NCBI GenBank assembly: GCA_028286405.1
Contig: JAQBRP010000020.1
Location: forward strand, 1 to 36,132
Direction of reading: 5' to 3'
Origin: Candidatus Saccharimonadota bacterium
GTDB lineage: Bacteria; Patescibacteriota; Saccharimonadia; Saccharimonadales; UBA4665
Length of the DNA stretch: 36,132 nucleotides
A model generated the notes under the pieces. That model was given only the letters and a program-made list of their open reading frames with translations, did no database searches and was not told the origin of the DNA. The position numbers and the translations under genes were made by a program. Position 1 is the first letter of the stretch, and the number at the start of each line of letters is the position of its first letter. Of the stretch, positions 7,310 to 13,919 are shown piece after piece.

Positions 7310-8284
7310 ATGATGAACAATAGTGTTACGCGTACGCTTATAATTGCTGAAGCTCTTCGACGTGGATGGCGCACCGAAGGTGTGGGGCCCAACGAGCACT
7401 TTTTAAGGATTTTACACCCCGATGGACGAAAAGAGCTGTTGTGGGGGACCATGTCCACAAGGACAACAGCCATTGGAAATATGATCTGCAGGTATAAAAA
7501 TTTAACCCTAAGCTTTGTTCAAGACTGTGGGTATGGGGTGCCGGCATTTAAAATTGTTCCTGATGAACAAACTGCCCTAGACTTTCTGGAGCAGCATAAA
7601 AAAATCGTCTTAAAGCCAGCCGATGGTCAGCGGACAGAAGGGGTTAGCGTCGGTATTACCGATGCGGCAGTCATTCCCAAGGCCTTCGCTTATGCTCAGC
7701 AAAATTCTAGCAAGAAAAGTGTTATTGCTCAGCAGCACCTTGAGGGTAATCTGTACAGGATCGTTGTATTAGATGGCAAACTGGTGGCTGCCGCTTGGCG
7801 TACTGCGGCGGCGGTTGTTGGCGATGGCCAAAGCACGGTCGATGAGCTTATAGCTCAGGCCAACCTCGATCCACGACGAGGCAAAGGAACCGATACTCCC
7901 CTCAAGACGATCGATATTACGGCCGCAGAAGAATTTTTAGGCCACGACTGTATGCAAAGTATTCCCGCTGTTTCGGACCGAATTATAGTTTCGCCCATTG
8001 ATAGTATTAGTGCCGGTGGAGAAGCGGTCAATGTCACCAATGATGTCCACGACGATTGGCGTCGTTTTGCCGAACATGTAGCCACCGAGGCTGGTTTATT
8101 CATTTGTGGTTATGATGTGATTTGTGAAGATATAGCAAAGCCTCTCAGCGATAGTTATGTACCACTACTTGAGATTAACTCTAGCCCGGGCATGAAATTA
8201 CACGAATATCCAACTGGTGGCGGTGAACCAATTCATCTCGCCCCACTACTACTCGACGCACTGTTCCCCTCTGAGAAGCATTGA
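7310..8284 (+). CDS. ATP-grasp ligase related to GshF / cyanophycin synthetase
   Basis: ATP-grasp enzymes join a carboxylate to an amine or thiol through an acyl phosphate. The 324-aa protein has the Lys-Pro pair KPADG (102-106) with a flexible Gly loop, the GDGQSTVDEL segment (171-180) seen in cyanophycin synthetase and bifunctional glutathione synthetase, VNVTNDVH (240-247), and the metal-binding EIN (288-290) followed by a SSPGMKLHEYP tail and a GGEP segment, as in those families. The Mur-ligase half of cyanophycin synthetase is absent. A weak extended -10, TGGTACTGT, ends six bases before the ATG, so a leaderless start is possible. Its stop TGA (8282-8284) sits in the next gene's -35 box. 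Substrate is unknown; an amino acid or gamma-glutamyl ligation is inferred. Confidence 0.85.
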   Translation: MMNNSVTRTLIIAEALRRGWRTEGVGPNEHFLRILHPDGRKELLWGTMSTRTTAIGNMICRYKNLTLSFVQDCGYGVPAFKIVPDEQTALDFLEQHKKIVLKPADGQRTEGVSVGITDAAVIPKAFAYAQQNSSKKSVIAQQHLEGNLYRIVVLDGKLVAAAWRTAAAVVGDGQSTVDELIAQANLDPRRGKGTDTPLKTIDITAAEEFLGHDCMQSIPAVSDRIIVSPIDSISAGGEAVNVTNDVHDDWRRFAEHVATEAGLFICGYDVICEDIAKPLSDSYVPLLEINSSPGMKLHEYPTGGGEPIHLAPLLLDALFPSEKH

Positions 8285-8309
8285 CAAATAGTATATTCTG
8301 TAGTATAAT
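8281..8309 (+). promoter_or_regulatory. Strong promoter, predicted leaderless start
   Basis: A perfect TTGACA (8281-8286), 17-base spacer and perfect TATAAT (8304-8309). The ATG at 8317 is seven bases beyond the -10. The -35 overlaps the stop codon of the preceding ATP-grasp gene. It is the closest match to the sigma70 consensus in the window. Confidence 0.9.
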
Positions 8310-8316
8310 ACAAACC

Positions 8317-9339
8317 ATGACAACTCCTGTCAGCGAAACAATTCCTGTAGATAGCTATCAACCAACCACCGACGCAGTTGAAAAACTGCTTGATTATCCT
8401 GGTGACCGACCGGCAACCAGTTTTATGACAAATGGTACCGAGGTAGTGCTGCTACCTGAAGCGTATCAGGACTTCGTAGAGGCTGCCGACGAACGTTTAC
8501 GGGAGTTAGACCTACCAACTATCGAAGAACGCATCCCAGTATTGGCGTATGGTTCAAATGCGAGCCCGGCTCGCTTACGTGACAAAATGAGTAAATTCGC
8601 CACAGACAGTCCCGAGGCAATGCAAACGATTCCTCATTGCATGGCAACACTGCCAGATACCATCGCCGTTTGGCATGGACAACCTGGCCAAACTGGATCT
8701 ATCTTTGCCGAGTTGTACCGTGGCCCAGAAGCTCGGGGCGCAAGTTTACGGGCACATGTAGCATTTCTGACTCGAGAACAATTAGCGGCAGTCCATACGA
8801 CTGAGGGTAAGACGTATTCAGTCGCTGAGCTACCAGTTAAAATTGGTAATGAGCGGTCGTATACTGAGACCTCAGTACTCTCATACGTGGCCTTAAAGAG
8901 CCAAGTATTGTTACGTGATGAAAAGCCAGTGCTGGTCAGTAATTTGACACACAATGGTTCAACGCTGCCGGCCATGAAGGCTGAAGAGGCAGTAGTCTAT
9001 ATATTGGATCATGCCGCTCGTGATGCTGATGTCCCACATGACGTGCACGATTATGTAGCCGAGGGTATCGGGCTTAAGTCTTTAAGTGCTCGAGTTGATC
9101 GCCAAATGCGCGTTGGCCGAGTACTGCGCGGCATGGGCTTGAATCGTCCTTATGCCTTTGCTGAGGCTAACCCAGAAAGCCTGATTGGCCGAGCGGACTT
9201 TACTAGTATTCCTGGTAACCACGATAAGCATTTGTATGCAATTCCAGAAATGCTGTTACCGGCCGGCTTAGCCCGTCAGGTTTCGGCTCGAGCCCTGGTG
9301 GAGCTATCAGAACGAACCGGCCAACACATTGTTGAATAG
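8317..9339 (+). CDS. Gamma-glutamylcyclotransferase-like protein
   Basis: The GGCT/AIG2 fold cleaves gamma-glutamyl amides to 5-oxoproline and the free amine. In this 340-aa protein the substrate-loop motif YGSN is at residues 78-81 and a TEGKTY segment at 162-167 provides the likely catalytic Glu163 (in family members an E-G followed by Y). The remainder, including about 70 N-terminal and about 170 C-terminal residues, is longer than classical GGCT (about 190 aa) and unfamiliar; the C-terminal part is helical. Start: an in-frame TTG at 8281 is excluded because it forms the -35 box; the ATG at 8317 sits at the predicted transcription start. It lies between two ATP-grasp ligase genes, which suggests it trims or recycles a gamma-glutamyl product. 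The assignment is at family level only. Confidence 0.7.
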   Translation: MTTPVSETIPVDSYQPTTDAVEKLLDYPGDRPATSFMTNGTEVVLLPEAYQDFVEAADERLRELDLPTIEERIPVLAYGSNASPARLRDKMSKFATDSPEAMQTIPHCMATLPDTIAVWHGQPGQTGSIFAELYRGPEARGASLRAHVAFLTREQLAAVHTTEGKTYSVAELPVKIGNERSYTETSVLSYVALKSQVLLRDEKPVLVSNLTHNGSTLPAMKAEEAVVYILDHAARDADVPHDVHDYVAEGIGLKSLSARVDRQMRVGRVLRGMGLNRPYAFAEANPESLIGRADFTSIPGNHDKHLYAIPEMLLPAGLARQVSARALVELSERTGQHIVE

Positions 9340-9434
9340 CAGGGCAGATACTATTGCCAAATAAGCTTAATCATGTTAGAATAAATAGTCTTTGCAATAT
9401 TCACGCGAAGCGGTAGTATACCCAGGTATTAGTT

Positions 9435-10805
9435 ATGACAAGCAAGAAAATATCCATCGAATATAATCACAACTTGCCACTCGGTGTGGTTAGTCCTGAC
9501 CCCTATAACTTTTTAATTCTCGATAAGTTCTTCGACGACTTTAAATTTGTCTCCAGCGATAAGCAGACTTGGCTTCAAGATCTGTCGCTTAAAGTGGCCC
9601 CGAGTTCTCTTGGTCAAAAGAGTACTTATGGGGAAGCGAAGGAGCTATACCGTTCAAAGAAGTTTGTTGATATGGTCAAGGCTGATCCGAAGCGTAAGTA
9701 TGTCATGTACTCTCCCCTCGATCCACCGTACAAGGTAAACCCGCTTACCTACCTTATGAACTCACCAACGATTTCGCACGCCTACGAAAATAAGCGTTAT
9801 TTCCGCGACGAATTCTCGGGCCTTATTAAGATTCCAGATTATGAAATTAAATATATGAACGAGTTGGATCGAGCCGCCAGCTACAAGAATTTAACTGAAC
9901 GTTTTGAAGGACCATTTATGCTTCAGGACGAAGATTCGTCTGGTTCAAAAGGCACCTACGCTATCCGTAACCAAGATGATTACGTAGAAGCCATCAAGTC
10001 GCTCAAGAAATTCTCACGTGGTCGCACCATTGTGGTCTCCAAGTTTATTCACGGGGAAGTCACCAGTATCCAGGTATGTATTACCAAATACGGTATATTC
10101 AGTGGTGGAATTCAGCGTCAACTGGTCGATAGTAAATACCTATGTAACCCCGACCTAGCCGGTGCCAGTAAGTGGTGTGGTGGTGAAATTGGCGATGAGT
10201 ATCCCGATATTGTGCAACACCAAGCTCGGGAAATTGCCAGTATCGTAGGTTCGGAATTATCCAGCCATGGCTACAAGGGCATTTTTGGCGTTGATCTTAT
10301 TGTTACGCCAGAACATGAGGTGTATGCCATCGAGATTAATGCTCGGCTGACTGGTTACTCACACATCATTAGCGACATGCAAACGCTACAAGGTAAGATT
10401 CCATTCATGTTGTTACACCTACTAGAACTAGGCAACTTTAAGTATGAAGTTACCGATAGCGAAGCATTGCCGAGTGTAAACAAATTTGATAAGCCTGGTT
10501 CATTGTTAATTCTTAATAACACGCTAGACACCGATATTACGCTAGACACGTATATCCGCCCGGGTTTGTACCGCTTCCGTCAGGGTAAGATAACGTTCAT
10601 ACGACCAGCCTACTCGCTGGAAAGTGTAAAAGGCGAAGATACGCTGCTTATTCTATGTCGCCACAATGAGGGCGCAACTATCGAGAGCGGCAAGCGTGTA
10701 TTAAAGATCATGAAGTATGGTCGCACCATGTACAAAGGTGAGCTGACACCAAAAGCTCAGCAAATGATTCAAGCGATTAAAGAAACTTTCAACCTCCCCA
10801 ACTAA
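9435..10805 (+). CDS. ATP-grasp family ligase, second copy
   Basis: This 456-aa protein has an ATP-grasp core of the carbamoyl-phosphate-synthase/biotin-carboxylase type. A flexible loop DSSGSKGTY lies at 167-175, the nucleotide-binding SKFIHGEV near 202-209, the GVDLIV strand at 285-290 (Asp287), and the metal ligands in EINAR at 300-304. About 110 N-terminal residues form a pre-ATP-grasp region with no clear motif, and about 100 C-terminal residues form an extra domain. It differs clearly from the 7310 ligase. The upstream gap of 95 bases has a weak promoter (TTGCAA 9392-9397, N16, TAGTAT 9414-9419). Product and substrate are unknown; peptide or amide bond formation is inferred from the fold and from its neighbour, the GGCT-like gene. 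Confidence 0.82.
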   Translation: MTSKKISIEYNHNLPLGVVSPDPYNFLILDKFFDDFKFVSSDKQTWLQDLSLKVAPSSLGQKSTYGEAKELYRSKKFVDMVKADPKRKYVMYSPLDPPYKVNPLTYLMNSPTISHAYENKRYFRDEFSGLIKIPDYEIKYMNELDRAASYKNLTERFEGPFMLQDEDSSGSKGTYAIRNQDDYVEAIKSLKKFSRGRTIVVSKFIHGEVTSIQVCITKYGIFSGGIQRQLVDSKYLCNPDLAGASKWCGGEIGDEYPDIVQHQAREIASIVGSELSSHGYKGIFGVDLIVTPEHEVYAIEINARLTGYSHIISDMQTLQGKIPFMLLHLLELGNFKYEVTDSEALPSVNKFDKPGSLLILNNTLDTDITLDTYIRPGLYRFRQGKITFIRPAYSLESVKGEDTLLILCRHNEGATIESGKRVLKIMKYGRTMYKGELTPKAQQMIQAIKETFNLPN

Positions 10806-10812
10806 TACGTAA

Positions 10813-10841
10813 TTACTGGGCCATTCCGCTCATGCTATTAT
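10813..10841 (+). promoter_or_regulatory. Probable promoter for membrane gene 10848
   Basis: TTACTG (10813-10818), 17-base spacer, TATTAT (10836-10841). The ATG at 10848 is six bases past the -10, predicting a leaderless mRNA. The in-frame GTG at 10845 is less likely as the start. Confidence 0.55.
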
Positions 10842-10847
10842 GGGGTG

Positions 10848-11360
10848 ATGGACACAGCTCTTATTACACTCGTTGCAATTGTTATTGTGCCAGTCGTGGC
10901 ACTGATGTTGCTGCGTATTAATGCGGCCCTGGTATTCATGGCGCTCTGCCTGGGCAGCGTTCTGACACAGTTTGTGGCCGAGGACGCCAGTTGGTTTGTC
11001 GCCCTGGCGAAGCCAAATGTGCCGCAGGCTGGCTCGGTCAGCGAATCGATGGTCAAGCTTGGTTTATTGCTACTGCCACCACTACTGACAGCTGTGTTCA
11101 TGATTCGTACTGTGCACGGCGGCGGTCGCTTGCTGCTGAACGCTCTGCCGGCAGTCGGAACGGGCCTACTAGCTGCCTTGCTGGTGGTACCGCTATTGAC
11201 CCCCGGTACCGCCATTCCGATTCTAGCTTCGCCACTGTGGCAAGATGTAGTTAAGCTCCAAGACTTGATTGTTGGCTCTAGCGCATTGCTGTGTTTGTTG
11301 GTACTTTGGCTGCAACGCCCTAAGACGGGCGAGCGCAAACACCGTAAGCATCACGGCTAA
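10848..11360 (+). CDS. Hypothetical multi-pass membrane protein
   Basis: The product is 170 aa and very hydrophobic, with about five membrane segments (near 4-21, 25-42, 69-88, 94-119 and 139-156), and a short basic His/Lys/Arg-rich C-terminus facing the cytoplasm by the positive-inside rule. The second loop contains an acidic-polar external patch. I recognise no family; it resembles colicin V production/CvpA-type proteins only in size and hydrophobicity, and I do not assign it. It follows the second ATP-grasp gene by 42 bases with its own promoter, so membership of that cassette is unproven. Confidence 0.75.
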   Translation: MDTALITLVAIVIVPVVALMLLRINAALVFMALCLGSVLTQFVAEDASWFVALAKPNVPQAGSVSESMVKLGLLLLPPLLTAVFMIRTVHGGGRLLLNALPAVGTGLLAALLVVPLLTPGTAIPILASPLWQDVVKLQDLIVGSSALLCLLVLWLQRPKTGERKHRKHHG

Positions 11361-11364
11361 CAGA

Positions 11365-11392
11365 TTGACTTTTTGCTCAAAACATCGATAAT
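11365..11392 (+). promoter_or_regulatory. Candidate promoter for the tRNA transcript
   Basis: TTGACT (11365-11370), 16-base spacer and GATAAT (11387-11392). A second possible -10, TATAAT (11444-11449), lies nearer the tRNA without a clear -35. AAGGAG (11395-11400) is followed by a 21-codon TTG-started frame (11405-11470), which may be chance. Confidence 0.45.
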
Positions 11393-11461
11393 ACAAGGAG
11401 TTAATTGAACCGTTTACGGATGTTTGGCCCCATATGCTTCGCATATAATGCCCACATCCTC

Positions 11462-11498
11462 GGAAAGTAATTTTATGTGAACATAAAATTAGCTTTCC
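11462..11498 (+). other. Long leader hairpin before the tRNA
   Basis: Arms of 16 paired bases (GGAAAG and a T-rich arm, with one bulged G) surround a TGAA loop at 11478-11481. The hairpin ends eight bases before the tRNA 5' end. It could be a processing signal in the precursor or a regulatory hairpin; there is no T-run, so it is not a standard terminator. Confidence 0.6.
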
Positions 11499-11506
11499 TG
11501 CGGTGT

Positions 11507-11583
11507 GGGCCCATAGCTCAGTCGGTTAGAGCACCTGCCGTTTAAGCAGGGTGTCGTGAGTTCGAGTCTCACTGGGCCCTCCA
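11507..11583 (+). tRNA. tRNA-Lys-like gene (anticodon TTT), G at position 33
   Basis: The 77-base gene folds well: acceptor arms GGGCCCA and TGGGCCC pair perfectly, D-stem GCTC/GAGC, anticodon stem CCTGC/GCAGG, T-stem GTGAG/CTCAC with TTCGAGT loop, discriminator T and encoded CCA (11581-11583). The anticodon loop is CGTTTAA (11539-11545), so the anticodon at 11541-11543 is TTT, read as Lys. The base before it (position 33) is G, whereas T33 is nearly universal. A canonical Lys loop would be CTTTTAA; an Asn loop, CTGTTAA, differs by two bases. Whether it is charged with Lys cannot be settled from this sequence. No tRNAscan result is available to me. Confidence 0.85.
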
Positions 11584-11592
11584 TGAAAAATG

Positions 11593-11616
11593 CCTCAGCA
11601 AAGCTGGGGCTTTTTT
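11593..11616 (+). terminator. Rho-independent terminator after the tRNA
   Basis: The stem is GCCTCAGC/GCTGGGGC with an AAA loop and one G-T wobble, followed by six T. It starts nine bases after the tRNA CCA. A-rich and T-rich flanks (ATGAAAAA and TTTTTCAT) extend the pairing and would let it work in both directions. Confidence 0.9.
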
Positions 11617-11643
11617 CATGGTTGGTGCAATGGGACTACTGAA

Positions 11644-11719
11644 CGAGTTCGGTCGTTAGTCACAGCCCCCAGCGTAGCGGGCGGCTGGATTAACGTGCGC
11701 TGTCTCACTGGGCCGTCCA
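11644..11719 (+). pseudogene. Decayed second tRNA copy (3' end intact)
   Basis: The 18 bases at 11702-11719 match 17 of 18 bases of the tRNA 3' end at 11566-11583, including CCA. The following terminator has the same distance. Upstream, 11646-11666 weakly resembles the tRNA D-arm, with substitutions and gaps, but acceptor pairing is lost. A tandem duplication followed by decay of the 5' half is the simplest reading; an attachment-site scar is the alternative. Confidence 0.5.
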
Positions 11720-11728
11720 AATAAAGAA

Positions 11729-11750
11729 CGTCAGCAAAGCTGGCGTTTTT
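11729..11750 (+). terminator. Second rho-independent terminator
   Basis: CGTCAGC, AAA loop, GCTGGCG (one wobble), then a T-run. TCAGCAAAGCTGG is identical to the first terminator core, and the spacing from the preceding CCA is the same (12 bases in both copies). It lies 19 bases before the NUDIX gene and insulates it from upstream transcription. Confidence 0.85.
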
Positions 11751-11769
11751 TATTTGCTATAGTTAGAGC

Positions 11770-12222
11770 ATGAAGCCATTTAAAGAAGCGGTGTCGTTAG
11801 TAATAGTCTCTAGCGATAACAAGTTTTTAGCAGTTAAGCGCCCAGACAATCCAAGCGATGACCTAGCAGGAGTATGGGGCTTTCCGGCAGTTACTCTTAA
11901 TGAGGGCGAAAGCCATGACGACGGTGCAGCTCGTGTTGGTCGTCAGAAGTTGGGCGTTGATATTATGTTAGGCGAAAAGATAGGTGAAAGCACCCACGAC
12001 CGCGGAACCTACACGCTACACTTGACTGACTACAGGGCAGAAATTGTAGATGGCGAACCGGTAGCGCCACAAGACGACACCTCAGTAACCCAGTATTCGG
12101 AATGTAAATATTCTGATGACCCCATTATTCTTATTCCAGCAGCTAAGCGCGGCTCTCAGTGCACCCAGCTTTTTCTAGAGTCGCTTGGTATTGACTGGGA
12201 AAGTCACGCTGTTACGTTATGA
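11770..12222 (+). CDS. NUDIX family hydrolase
   Basis: NUDIX hydrolases cleave nucleoside diphosphates linked to other moieties, often house-cleaning damaged nucleotides. The 150-aa protein has the fold layout: an N-terminal strand that carries substrate (AVSLVIVSSDNKFLAVKR), a WGFPAVTLNEGES segment and the start of a Nudix box, G-x5-E. The usual REUXEE part is degenerate (GAARVGRQKLG in place of AAxREuxEE), so catalytic activity is uncertain and the metal-binding Glu residues look missing. A -10-like TATAGT (11758-11763) ends six bases before the ATG, so it may be leaderless. The stop overlaps the next gene's start by four bases (ATGA). Confidence 0.7.
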   Translation: MKPFKEAVSLVIVSSDNKFLAVKRPDNPSDDLAGVWGFPAVTLNEGESHDDGAARVGRQKLGVDIMLGEKIGESTHDRGTYTLHLTDYRAEIVDGEPVAPQDDTSVTQYSECKYSDDPIILIPAAKRGSQCTQLFLESLGIDWESHAVTL

Positions 12223-12713
12223 ATCAAGCGCTTGCAGAACGTATTCAAAGGGCGAAAGTCCTTTTAGAAACAGCTCGCCATGCGACCATGGCGACAGTTA
12301 ATGTCGATGGTACGCCTCACAACACACCTTTCTTTTTCATCCATGGCGAAAAGCTCGAGTATATCTACTGGGGCTCACATCCAGATGCCCTGCACTCGCA
12401 GAACATCGTCCGTACGGGAAATGTGTTTATTGTGGTGTATGACATGATGGAGAAAGGCGGGCTTTACATTAAGGGCACTAAAGCTCACAAACTTTCAGGC
12501 TCTGAACTTGAAAAAGCCCTAGAAATTCATAATGTGCTGCGAGCCAAAGAGGGTAGTAAACCTATCGATCTTTCATACTATACCGGGGATAGCCCCCAGC
12601 GCATGTATGCCACTAAGCCAACAAATTTTTGGGTTAACATTGGCAAAAAGAGTAAAGAGGGCATGATGCTCCAAGATCTTCGTGTGGAAGTTAACCTAGC
12701 TGATTTAATTTAG
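12219..12713 (+). CDS. PPOX-type flavin-binding split-barrel protein
   Basis: The pyridoxamine 5'-phosphate oxidase-like fold binds FMN or F420 and reduces or oxidises small substrates. In this 164-aa protein the N-terminal segment RHATMATVNVDGTPHNTPFFF is the typical first strands, followed by IYWGSHPDALHSQNI, an FMN-phosphate contact region with the H-S-x-N-I motif, and VFIVVYD. Length matches the family. It is translationally coupled to the NUDIX gene by a four-base overlap, so the two are likely one unit. The actual substrate is not predictable; a pyridoxal role is not supported by sequence alone. A terminator follows at 12744. Confidence 0.8.
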   Translation: MNQALAERIQRAKVLLETARHATMATVNVDGTPHNTPFFFIHGEKLEYIYWGSHPDALHSQNIVRTGNVFIVVYDMMEKGGLYIKGTKAHKLSGSELEKALEIHNVLRAKEGSKPIDLSYYTGDSPQRMYATKPTNFWVNIGKKSKEGMMLQDLRVEVNLADLI

Positions 12714-12743
12714 TTGCAACTATTTCTACCCTGCCCCTCCAGT

Positions 12744-12774
12744 AAAAAAAGATTACCACAGGTAGTCTTTTTAT
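12744..12774 (+). terminator. Rho-independent terminator after PPOX gene
   Basis: A-run, stem GATTACC, ACA loop, GGTAGTC, then five T. It has A and T flanks that extend the stem. It ends the NUDIX-PPOX unit before the ArsR promoter. Confidence 0.85.
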
Positions 12775-12777
12775 TGG

Positions 12778-12823
12778 TTGACACGACCAAACTTGCAGCA
12801 TAAAGTTAACTCATAGGTTAACT
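12778..12823 (+). promoter_or_regulatory. ArsR-type gene promoter and inverted-repeat operator
   Basis: TTGACA (12778-12783), 17-base spacer, TAAAGT (12801-12806). The inverted repeat AGTTAAC (12804-12810), 6-base spacer, GTTAACT (12817-12823) overlaps the -10 and the start of transcription and ends three bases before the ATG. This is the expected place for an autorepressor to bind. Confidence 0.7.
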
Positions 12824-12826
12824 ATT

Positions 12827-13162
12827 ATGCGAATTCCTTACGACTCACCGCAACTTGATACTGTGCTCGAGGCTTTGGCCAATCAGAAGCGCCGCGGCAT
12901 TATTCATGATTTATCGTTGCAGCCGTCCACGGTCGGCCAGCTTGCTCGGAACCACGAACTGTCACTACCAGCCATTCATAAACACATTCGGACGCTCGAA
13001 AATGCAAAACTTATCATACGAAAAAAGTCGGGTCGCACGAACTTTGTAGCCCTCGACAGCGCTACCCTAGGTCTGGCCCAAAGCTGGATAACACAATACC
13101 AGGTAGCCTGGGGCAGCGGCCAGGCCTCACTCGAGAATTACATTTCCAGGATGCAAGAGTGA
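12827..13162 (+). CDS. ArsR-family winged-helix transcription regulator
   Basis: The 111-aa protein fits the ArsR winged-helix fold: LANQKRRGIIHDL start helix, then VGQLARNHELSLPAIHKHIRTLENAKLI for the helix-turn-helix (about residues 39-70), and a beta wing KKSGRTNF. No Cys metal site is visible, so metal sensing is unlikely. It matches the regulator type commonly paired with YCII/SRPBCC genes. The inverted repeat directly before the gene suggests autorepression. The YCII gene follows 43 bases downstream and is probably co-regulated. A Saccharibacteria-type lineage with few regulators makes this one notable. Function as a repressor is inferred. Confidence 0.9.
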   Translation: MRIPYDSPQLDTVLEALANQKRRGIIHDLSLQPSTVGQLARNHELSLPAIHKHIRTLENAKLIIRKKSGRTNFVALDSATLGLAQSWITQYQVAWGSGQASLENYISRMQE

Positions 13163-13205
13163 AACCTGGGACGAATCAGTAGCAATAATTAAGGAGGAAA
13201 AAATA

Positions 13206-13505
13206 ATGGGTAAATACGTATACATCTACTACGCCGGCACAGCATCTAATGGCGGCAGCGCCGAAGCATGGGGCAAGTGGTTTGGTGAGCTTGGCGACAA
13301 GCTAGTCGACGGCGGCAATCCCTTTAATGATGGTGGCCAAGCCGTGCACCAGGGCGGCGTTATGCCCGTTCAAGACAGGCCAGCAACCGGCTACTCAATT
13401 GTTTCGGCCGACAGCATGGACGAAGCCACTGAGCTAGCCAAAGGCTGTCCTTTGATGTCGGCTGCCGACGGTGCGGTCTGCGTCTACGAAGCCTTACCTA
13501 TGTAG
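13206..13505 (+). CDS. YCII-related domain protein
   Basis: This 99-aa protein matches the YciI/DGPF family: a short N-terminal strand (KYVYIYYAG), a Gly-rich region with FGELGDKLVDGGNPF, then the characteristic GYSIVSADSMDEATELAKGCP and the final VYEALPM strand. The family is usually a ferredoxin-like fold; in some members the activity is a dehydrochlorinase or similar lyase, and most are uncharacterised. A near-perfect Shine-Dalgarno, AAGGAGGA (13191-13198), is seven bases from the ATG, unlike most genes in the window. The upstream ArsR gene and promoter make joint regulation likely. Biochemical role unknown. Confidence 0.85.
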   Translation: MGKYVYIYYAGTASNGGSAEAWGKWFGELGDKLVDGGNPFNDGGQAVHQGGVMPVQDRPATGYSIVSADSMDEATELAKGCPLMSAADGAVCVYEALPM

Positions 13506-13524
13506 TCTTTGCTATACTGCGCAT

Positions 13525-13845
13525 ATGAAAGAACTCGTTAAGCTCGTTGTTTTTGTGCCAGAAGAAGACGCCGACGAAGTGCGCCAGGCTCTCGGTGAAG
13601 CCGGTGCCGGCAAAATTGGTGAATATTCATTCTGCAGCTATTCAGTGAAGGGAATCGGCCGATTTAAGCCCAGCGATAACGCCAATCCTCATATTGGTGT
13701 GGCAGGCAAGCTTGAGGCGGTTGATGAAGAAAGAATCGAAGTAGCCTGCGAAAAATCCCAAGCAGCAGAAATTATTGCTGTCATCAAAGAAGTGCACCCC
13801 TACGAAGAAGTGGTAATCGATATTTACCCTATGCTTTCACTATAA
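13525..13845 (+). CDS. Small CutA/NIF3 C-terminal-like domain protein
   Basis: At 106 aa, this protein has LVVFVPEEDADEVRQALGEAGAG at the start and HPYEEVVIDIYPM near the end, the hallmark of the stand-alone domain found inserted in YqfO/NIF3 proteins and related to the CutA and PII folds. Such proteins are often mislabelled as RtxA toxin in databases; there is no toxin feature here. The start at 13525 is chosen because TATACT (13513-13518) ends six bases before this ATG, and an upstream in-frame extension to 13471 lies within the YCII gene. A metal or small-ligand binding role is possible; not shown by the sequence. Confidence 0.8.
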   Translation: MKELVKLVVFVPEEDADEVRQALGEAGAGKIGEYSFCSYSVKGIGRFKPSDNANPHIGVAGKLEAVDEERIEVACEKSQAAEIIAVIKEVHPYEEVVIDIYPMLSL

Positions 13846-13919
13846 CGCAGATTAACGAAACATTAACTTTTAGCCGAGCCGTTCATGGTTAGCAGCTAGC
13901 CAAAACCTACACTGAATAG

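Noticed and set aside
8281-8316. Upstream TTG start for the GGCT-like gene
   Set aside because: The TTG is the -35 hexamer TTGACA of a perfect promoter; the ATG at 8317 coincides with the predicted transcription start.
11539-11545. Reading the anticodon loop as Leu (TTA) or Asn (GTT)
   Set aside because: Shifting the loop by one base breaks the anticodon stem, and a Leu tRNA would need a long variable arm.
13525-13845. RtxA toxin label for the small CutA/NIF3-like protein
   Set aside because: The domain is a known source of mislabelled RtxA entries; no repeat or toxin motif is present.
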